Origin: Syntrophorhabdus sp.
Lineage (GTDB): Bacteria > Desulfobacterota > Syntrophorhabdia > Syntrophorhabdales > Syntrophorhabdaceae
Direction of reading: 5' to 3'
NCBI GenBank assembly: GCA_012719415.1
Contig: JAAYAK010000237.1
Span: 1-64,000, forward strand
DNA: 64,000 nucleotides
Position 1 is the first letter of the stretch; the number at the start of each line of letters is the position of its first letter. Positions 58,769-64,000 of this stretch are shown in pieces. The translations under genes were made by a program, and so were the position numbers. Under the pieces are notes generated by a model. It saw only the letters and a program-made list of their open reading frames with translations. It was not told the origin of the DNA and made no database searches.

Positions 58769-59823
58769 CGGGCCACCTCCCAGCCGGCGGGTGTCTCGCC
58801 GATCGCGAACCGGCAGAGATCGCTCATGTGAACGGGCCGTATGCCCTCGCGGGCCACCATGCCCCCGAGCGTTTGGAGACAGGCGGGGCAGTTGAAGACG
58901 CAAACCTCGGCCCCCGCCTTCTTCATGTCCTCGACATTCTTCTTCTGGATCTGCGCCGCGCGCCTGCGGCTGCCTTCCCTGCTTTGTCCCTGTATCGTAC
59001 CGCCGCAGCAGAGGGCGTTCTCGTCGACGAACTCTCTTGTCACCTCTTTAGCTCCAATGAGGCGGAAGATCTTGCCGACGAAGCGGTGCTTGTCCGGTGA
59101 GAGCCGTGACGAACAGGGGCGCTGGTAGGCCACCTTGAAGCCGACGGGCCTTATCAGGTCCTTCAATTCCGTCAGGCGGTCGTAGAGGTACTCATAGAAA
59201 TGGACAGGGGTGAAGGGCACGTCTATCCCCACAGCCGGACAGTAGGAGGCGTATGTTCCGTAACACTCATCGTGAAAGCAGATGACCTCCGTCGGCTTGT
59301 GACGCTCTATGGTGGCTATGATACCGGGGAGCCTTTCCTTGATGACGGAACTTCGGGCGTAATGGAGGTACATGAGCTGGCAGAAATAGTGGAACATCTT
59401 CCGGCCGTCCGTTGATATTACGGGAAGACCCTCGAACAGCCTCCCCTGTATAAGATGCGTCAGTTCGGAAAAGGCCGCCATGTTGAGGAGCGGCCCGTTT
59501 ATCTCTTTCACGGCCGGTTCCCCCCGGAAAGGAATGCCGAGGTTCACGGCCCTTGTCACGAGCGGCCGGGGGACGGGAGATATGCGGAGGGCCTCCTGTC
59601 TCTCAACGATCAGATAGAACGGGTGGTTACCCATGGGACAGTATTCCTCGCAGGCGTAGCAGGTCACGCACTCGTGGAGGACGAAGGAATCCTCTCCCCG
59701 GGCGATCCTGACCATTTCTCTTTCTGTCCCGTTCCTCTCGATGTGTATGTATTGACACTTCGCCAGGCAGTCCTGGCCTTCGCAGTGAAGGCATTTGGTC
59801 TCATCGAATTGCAGAGCATACAT
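58765..59823 (-). CDS. Fe-S subunit with ferredoxin and CCG domains
   Basis: 352 residues from ATG 59823 (GGGGAGG). Cys motifs CLHCEGQDCLAKC and CVTCYACEEYCP form an N-terminal ferredoxin. A CCG domain follows: CFHDECYGTYA, PCSSRLSPDK, LCCGGTIQGQ. It precedes the FAD subunit, with a four-base overlap. The three genes would make one electron-transfer dehydrogenase. Confidence 0.9.
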   Translation of the reverse strand: MYALQFDETKCLHCEGQDCLAKCQYIHIERNGTEREMVRIARGEDSFVLHECVTCYACEEYCPMGNHPFYLIVERQEALRISPVPRPLVTRAVNLGIPFRGEPAVKEINGPLLNMAAFSELTHLIQGRLFEGLPVISTDGRKMFHYFCQLMYLHYARSSVIKERLPGIIATIERHKPTEVICFHDECYGTYASYCPAVGIDVPFTPVHFYEYLYDRLTELKDLIRPVGFKVAYQRPCSSRLSPDKHRFVGKIFRLIGAKEVTREFVDENALCCGGTIQGQSREGSRRRAAQIQKKNVEDMKKAGAEVCVFNCPACLQTLGGMVAREGIRPVHMSDLCRFAIGETPAGWEVAR

Positions 59824-59965
59824 TGTCGTTCCTCCCCAGATCTCGCTGCTGGTCTTACGGGATGGTGCTTTTCGTGTGAACTTCTTTCTATCACAAAACA
59901 CGGTCCTTTTTAAACACCCCCTTCCCGGGCCCTTTGCCGGCAACGTTTCGGCGAAAAATGTGATA

Positions 59966-59971
59966 TATACT
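59966..59971 (+). promoter_or_regulatory. -10 box directly before a methyltransferase start
   Basis: TATACT ends seven bases before the ATG at 59979, with no RBS in between; transcription would start at or next to the start codon. Confidence 0.4.
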
Positions 59972-59978
59972 ATGCTCA

Positions 59979-60557
59979 ATGATCCCCTTCGATCGGCTTG
60001 GCCCTGTCTTCAAGGCCTTTTCATCCCTCGTTTATCCCCGCGCCTTCAGGACGGTCTTCGCGTCATCCCTTCAGGAGGTTCCCCGGGCGGGGTCCGTGCT
60101 CGATGTGGGCTCGGGAACAGGGATACTGTCGCAGTTTGCCCGCAAGGTACGAAATGATCTTCTTTTTACCATGATCGATCCGGCGGCGGGCATGTTGAGG
60201 TTTGCGCCGGACTTTGCGCGGAGGGTCCTGGGAAGGGCGGAGGACCTGCCTTTTCCGGAAAGGGCCTTCGACGCGGTGTTTGCGGGTGACAGCATGCATC
60301 ATTTCAGCGATCCCCGGCGGGCTGTGGGCGAATTGAGGCGCGTCCTGAGGAAGGGCGGCGTGCTGGTGGTTTTCGAGATCGACCCGTCAAGCCTCATCGG
60401 TGCCATGATAACGGGCGGCGAAAAGATATTCAGGGAACCGGCGCATTTCCTTAGGCCCGGCGAGCTTGCGGAGAGGCTCGCGGAGGTTGGTTTTGAGTGT
60501 GTTGTGTCCCGGTATGACTGGAGATATGCGATAATAGCACATGCAGGTCGCGCGTGA
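59979..60557 (+). CDS. Class I SAM-dependent methyltransferase
   Basis: 192 residues. The SAM-binding motif is VLDVGSGTGILSQFA near residue 38; post-I and motif II-type sequences are FTMIDPAAGML and FDAVFAGDSMHHF. Similar to UbiE/type 11 methyltransferases. The substrate is unknown. The start has no RBS and a -10 box lies immediately upstream, so the message may be leaderless. Confidence 0.88.
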   Translation: MIPFDRLGPVFKAFSSLVYPRAFRTVFASSLQEVPRAGSVLDVGSGTGILSQFARKVRNDLLFTMIDPAAGMLRFAPDFARRVLGRAEDLPFPERAFDAVFAGDSMHHFSDPRRAVGELRRVLRKGGVLVVFEIDPSSLIGAMITGGEKIFREPAHFLRPGELAERLAEVGFECVVSRYDWRYAIIAHAGRA

Positions 60558-60661
60558 TGGGCCATGGGTCCTCGGCGAACAATGCGGGAAGGGCCACGCT
60601 GATGGTCCGGCGGGGGATCCGTCGTTGCTCCCGGGGTCTGTTAACGTTGTATTCATTTCGG

Positions 60662-60691
60662 TTGACACAGCACAGAGGGAAGAAGTAGAGT
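60662..60691 (+). promoter_or_regulatory. Promoter candidate for the CxxC protein-ThyX genes
   Basis: -35 TTGACA (60662-60667), 18-base spacer, -10 TAGAGT (60686-60691). Confidence 0.4.
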
Positions 60692-60737
60692 GTTATCAAA
60701 CATTAATTCGTAGCACTCACTGATGGAAGGAGGGGTT

Positions 60738-61109
60738 ATGGCGAAGGTGAACCTGAAGCGTTACGGACTCTATCTTGTGAGATGGCAACTGTCGACGCCC
60801 ATTCTCGCCGTTGTTCTCTACATGCTTTCCGGTACGGGGAAGATAATGGCGACGACGATCGCGAATCTCATAGGCGGTCTTATATTCTTCTGGGTCGACA
60901 AGTTCATTTTCACATCGGAGTTGCTCTCGGTCCAGTGGGAGGTCAGGGACGCCGTTGTCTGTGTCGATTGCGGCAAGGAGGCGAGGGGTTATCGTATAGT
61001 GAAGGCCGCGGGATACGACAAGAGCCGGGACGTGAGACCGGAGTTCCGCTGCGAGGAGTGTTCCAAGAAAAAGACCGAGGAACTTCGCCGGCAGGGAATA
61101 GAGGTCTGA
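60738..61109 (+). CDS. Two-helix membrane protein with CxxC pairs
   Basis: 123 residues from ATG 60738 (AAGGAGGGG). Two helices (about 15-35 and 40-60, IANLIGGLIFFWVDKFIF) are followed by a soluble tail with CVDCG and CEECS, a probable zinc ribbon. It precedes thyX by 28 bases. I recall similar proteins beside thyX in related bacteria, but no function. Confidence 0.75.
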   Translation: MAKVNLKRYGLYLVRWQLSTPILAVVLYMLSGTGKIMATTIANLIGGLIFFWVDKFIFTSELLSVQWEVRDAVVCVDCGKEARGYRIVKAAGYDKSRDVRPEFRCEECSKKKTEELRRQGIEV

Positions 61110-61137
61110 ATCGACAGCGAGAGAGAGGAGACAGGAT

Positions 61138-61863
61138 TTGGAATCGAAACTGAAAGTCGTTCTGCTGGCACACACGCCCGACCCCGAACAGACCGTGGCG
61201 GCGGCGGCGAAGCTGTGCTACAGCGCGTCCGGTGTGGACGCCGTCATGGAAAGGGTCGAGGCAGGCAACCAGCACCCTTTCATTGAAAAGCTTGTCGACA
61301 TGGGGCACCTCAGCCCCATCGAACACGCTTCGTTCACCTTTGCCATCGAAGGCATCTCGCGCGCCTGTTCCCACCAGCTCGTGCGGCACCGGCTTGCCTC
61401 GTACAGCCAGCAGTCACAGCGGTACGTCGGCATGGAAGACGGGTTCGGCTACATCGTCCCGCCGTCGATCGGATCGGACCCCGTTCTCAAAGAACGCTTC
61501 GAGTTCTTCATGGATGGCATACAGGAATTCTACAATGAATTGGTCCAGGCGATGAAGGCGCGGGGGATCGAGGGCGAGGCGGCATACGAGGATGCCCGGT
61601 TTGTCCTTCCCAACGCGGCCGAGACGAAGATCATCATGACCATGAACGCCAGGGAGCTTCTCCATTTCTTCACGCAGAGATGTTGCCGGCGGGCCCAGTG
61701 GGAGATACGGGCGATGGCCATTGAGATGCTGAAGCTGGCAAGGAGAACGGCGCCGGCGATATTCCGCGAGGCAGGCCCGCCCTGTCTTTCGGGTCCATGT
61801 CCTGAGGGGGCGTATTCGTGCGGTGCCGCGGAAGAGGTGCGCGAGTTTTTCCGTACCATTTAG
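61138..61863 (+). CDS. thyX: FAD-dependent thymidylate synthase ThyX
   Basis: 241 residues, TTG start after GAGAGGAGA. The ThyX motif RHRLASYSQQSQRY (RHRxxSxxxxSxR) is at about 82-95. FLFTQRCC-like HFFTQRCCRRAQWEIR near 180 holds the nucleotide-binding Arg. It makes dTMP from dUMP with methylene-THF and FADH2. It implies that ThyA is probably absent. Length is normal. Confidence 0.96.
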   Translation: MESKLKVVLLAHTPDPEQTVAAAAKLCYSASGVDAVMERVEAGNQHPFIEKLVDMGHLSPIEHASFTFAIEGISRACSHQLVRHRLASYSQQSQRYVGMEDGFGYIVPPSIGSDPVLKERFEFFMDGIQEFYNELVQAMKARGIEGEAAYEDARFVLPNAAETKIIMTMNARELLHFFTQRCCRRAQWEIRAMAIEMLKLARRTAPAIFREAGPPCLSGPCPEGAYSCGAAEEVREFFRTI

Positions 61864-61889
61864 AAGGGTCCAAGATCGAGAGGTGAAAA

Positions 61890-62324
61890 ATGGGCAACGT
61901 GAAGACATACAAGGATGTCGACAGGTCGATCCTGAAATCCATACCCAACCCCACGAAGGAGGCATACGAGATCAAGATAAAGATCCCCGAGTTCACCTTC
62001 CTGGGTGTGGGCGAACAGCCGGATTTTGCGGTCGTGTATCTGACTTTCTACCCGAAGAAGAAGGTTATAGAACTGAAATCTCTCAAGCAGTATGTCTTCC
62101 AGCTCAGGGATATAATCGTCTCTTATGAACGGCTCATCAACATAATGTACGACCACATCATGGAGACCTACGAGCCCGACCGGGTCCGCATCGTCATGAT
62201 ATGTCATCCACGGGGCGGCATCAGCTCCAAGCTGACCATCGATTCGGACTGGGGAGCACGGGGCGGCGAGGAGAAGTACCGCGACTGGGTCGGCATAGAG
62301 GACGGCTGGGGAGTATCCATGTGA
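61890..62324 (+). CDS. QueF-like protein lacking the catalytic cysteine
   Basis: 144 residues, RBS GAGAGGTG. The chain follows QueF end to end: IPEFTFLGVGEQPDFAVVY, ELKSLKQYVFQLRD, HPRGGISSK. The catalytic Cys of QueF (as in SLCPKTGQPDFA) is replaced by Gly39 (FLGVGEQPDF), and the FHE catalytic His becomes Tyr (SYE), while the substrate-binding Asp45 and Glu are retained. It thus should not form the thioimide and is unlikely to reduce preQ0. It may bind a deazapurine or do other chemistry. It lies 26 bases after thyX, so the two may be cotranscribed. Confidence 0.85.
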   Translation: MGNVKTYKDVDRSILKSIPNPTKEAYEIKIKIPEFTFLGVGEQPDFAVVYLTFYPKKKVIELKSLKQYVFQLRDIIVSYERLINIMYDHIMETYEPDRVRIVMICHPRGGISSKLTIDSDWGARGGEEKYRDWVGIEDGWGVSM

Positions 62325-62332
62325 AAGGAAAA

Positions 62333-62515
62333 TGACCAATGAAGAGGATAATTGACCAATGACCAAATACCAATGACCAATGAAAAAGACAATAACCAAT
62401 TCACCAACAACCAACTGAACAAGGGTCAGGGCGGAACGAACTGTCTGTGTCAGTTTGGTTATTGGGTATTGTTCGTTTCTTTGGTCATTGGAATTTGGTC
62501 ATTGGTCATTGTTCT
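62333..62515. repeat. Inverted pair of short-period arrays (TGACCAAT / ATTGGTCA)
   Basis: Degenerate TGACCAAT-type units occupy about 62333-62418 and the inverted form about 62456-62515. The second array runs into the 3' end of the MFS gene and encodes its last 16 or so residues. Confidence 0.8.
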
Positions 62516-63901
62516 CTTGCCTCTGTGATTCACGAGCAGCGAGAAGAAGAACGCCACGATGCAGACGATCCCGCCAAAGATGTAGGCGTCCCTGTATCCC
62601 GTTAAGGACCGCGGCTGCAGCGCGGAGGGCCGGGACATGATCATCTCGAAGAAGCATACGCCCAGCGCCAGCCCGAGGCTGTTGATCGTGTTGAAGACAC
62701 CCGAAGCGCTGCCCTGCCTCTCGGCCGGTGCGAGGCTCATCACCTGGTTGTTGTTCGGCGAGATGAAGAAGCCGAAGGAAAGCGCTATCCACATGAGAAA
62801 TACGACCACCGCGAGAAGTCCCGGGGCAGCGAGCGTGAAAGCGAAGACAAAAGAGCAAAGGCCGGCGGAAAGCATGGCGAATCCGCAGAGGACGCTCGGA
62901 GAGACCCTGTCGGATATCCGGCCCGCCCAGGGGCCGACGGCCATGTAGATCACCGAGTAGATCATGAGGACGAGGCCGACGGTGACCGTCGGGAGTCCTT
63001 TGCCCAGTTCAAGATAGAAAGGGAGAAGGAAGGAATTGCCCGCCAGAAGCATATAGGCGAAGAGGGTGGAGGCAACGGCGGCGCTGAAGCGGAACTTCCT
63101 GAAGAGCTTGAGGTCCAGGAGCGGTTCATCGCATTTGATCTCCCGGATGAGAAAAGCGGCGAGCAGACCGAGGGCGAGGGCGAAGCACCCCATGATCCTG
63201 GGAGAGGTCCAGCCGAACTCCCGGCCCGTGTTGAGCCCGTAGACGAGAAGAGCGAGACCGGCAAAGCTTAAGCCGGCGCCCAGTATGTCAAACCCTGCCT
63301 TCCTGAGGTTCCGGGAACGAGACCTGTCCTCATCGGGAATATACCTGTTGACGGCGTACATGGCGAATATGCCAAAGGGTACGTTGACCAGGAAGACCCA
63401 TCGCCAGGAGAGAAAGCCGGTGATGATGCCGCCCGCCGGCGCTCCGACGGCTATACCGAGAGCCGCTCCCGTGGCCGCGATGCCGAATGCCCATCCGGTG
63501 ACCTCGTGAGGCAGGAACCTGGGTATGACGGCGAAGGCGATGGCGGTGAGCATGGCGCAGCCGATTCCCTGGACGAACCTCGAGAGTATGAGCATTTCGA
63601 GTGACAGGGCCACACCGCAAAGGAGCGACCCGATGGTGAAGAGGAGATAGCCAAGGAAGAAGACCTTCCTGAGACCGAACCGGTCTCCCAGCTTGCCGAA
63701 GAGCAGAAGTGTGCTCGTCGAAACGAGAAGGTAGACAAGGACGACCCGGGAGACCTCCGCCGTGGTCACGTTGAAGCGTGCCGCTATCGTGGGCAGGGAA
63801 ATGTTGACGATGTAGCTGTCCAGCTTTGACATGAAGGCGCCGAAGGCCACGGTAATGACGATCCAGCGGAATGCGGCGTGCCGTTCGGATGGGGAAGGCA
63901 T
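62459..63901 (-). CDS. MFS transporter, DHA2 (14-helix) type
   Basis: 480 residues from ATG 63901 (first Met with a normal N-terminus); the RBS is weak. Fourteen helices; motif A-like GKLGDRFGLRKV near 62 and the SKLDSYIVNISLPTI opening are DHA2 features. It is probably a proton-driven drug or metabolite exporter. The C-terminal tail (NDQIPMTKETNNTQ) is encoded by the repeat array and looks like a recent 3' extension. Confidence 0.9.
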   Translation of the reverse strand: MPSPSERHAAFRWIVITVAFGAFMSKLDSYIVNISLPTIAARFNVTTAEVSRVVLVYLLVSTSTLLLFGKLGDRFGLRKVFFLGYLLFTIGSLLCGVALSLEMLILSRFVQGIGCAMLTAIAFAVIPRFLPHEVTGWAFGIAATGAALGIAVGAPAGGIITGFLSWRWVFLVNVPFGIFAMYAVNRYIPDEDRSRSRNLRKAGFDILGAGLSFAGLALLVYGLNTGREFGWTSPRIMGCFALALGLLAAFLIREIKCDEPLLDLKLFRKFRFSAAVASTLFAYMLLAGNSFLLPFYLELGKGLPTVTVGLVLMIYSVIYMAVGPWAGRISDRVSPSVLCGFAMLSAGLCSFVFAFTLAAPGLLAVVVFLMWIALSFGFFISPNNNQVMSLAPAERQGSASGVFNTINSLGLALGVCFFEMIMSRPSALQPRSLTGYRDAYIFGGIVCIVAFFFSLLVNHRGKRTMTNDQIPMTKETNNTQ

Positions 63902-64000
63902 ACGACAACCATTCTGAATGAATTGCCGCCGTTTTTCAATACATTTGTTCCCGGGCGGCGATGTGTGGAAGTATGGTCCCGGGCGTGGTAACATGTGCGG

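Overview
The window is gene-dense, GC-rich bacterial DNA. Its gene content fits an anaerobic member of the Desulfobacterota/deltaproteobacterial lineages, perhaps close to the Syntrophorhabdales. That placement rests on gene content alone: sigma-54 enhancer-binding regulators, Mrp/MinD-ferredoxin ATPases fused to or accompanied by NifX-fold (ORP-like) domains, paired CCG-type Fe-S subunits beside a glycolate/lactate-oxidase-like flavoprotein, ThyX, and a UGA-containing peroxiredoxin. I saw no rRNA, tRNA, CRISPR, IS element or phage gene.

Layout. (1) 1-9529: a histidine kinase and NtrC-type regulator, a tiny stand-alone Fis-type HTH protein, a complete Liv-type ABC importer and an acyl-CoA ligase. 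Two good sigma-54 promoters (2750-2765, 3118-3133) lie just downstream of the regulator, suggesting induced uptake and CoA activation of a carboxylic acid. (2) 9896-15013: envelope and housekeeping genes (M23 peptidase, GH57-like protein, flavodoxin, small secreted protein). (3) 15133-19989: a minus-strand ABC operon whose permease is fused to two substrate-binding domains, with a STAS protein upstream. (4) 20106-23455: a cyanovirin-N-like secreted protein, small membrane and OB-fold-like proteins, and a CDF exporter. (5) 23501-31174: two divergent ArsR-controlled operons. One has a permease, small thioredoxin, DGC protein, VKOR and DsbA-like protein; the other has ACR3, thioredoxin, CcdA-like, ArsC and DsrE-like proteins. 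(6) 31202-36557: a NifX/DUF134/FmdB group, a Kef-type antiporter, MoaE, and a peroxiredoxin whose peroxidatic position is encoded by an in-frame TGA, read here as selenocysteine. (7) 36615-45597: a long minus-strand gene series with DUF134-NifX, two MinD-ferredoxin ATPases, an Mrp-ORP fusion, DUF364, a NifU-type scaffold, rhodanese, a CDF-NifX fusion and an MBL protein. (8) 45741-56221: YedE-TusA, NifU-like and DUF89 genes, and a second sigma-54 activator flanked on both sides by genes that carry their own sigma-54 promoters (minus strand 50437-50452, plus strand 52101-52116). The plus-strand set is NifX, DUF5320, NifX, XdhC, radical SAM and MBL. (9) 56229-63901: an Fe-S/FAD oxidoreductase operon, a methyltransferase, a two-helix CxxC protein, ThyX, a QueF homologue lacking its catalytic Cys, and an MFS transporter.

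How it may fit together (inference). Six NifX-fold domains, two NifU-type scaffolds, three MinD/Mrp ATPases, sulfur carriers (TusA, rhodanese, DsrE) and a YedE-type importer sit within about 25 kb with no nitrogenase genes. The best reading is a metal-sulfur or selenium cofactor-handling locus related to the ORP systems of sulfate reducers, partly under a dedicated sigma-54 regulator. Several intergenic spacers also carry short-period repeat arrays, two of them as inverted pairs.
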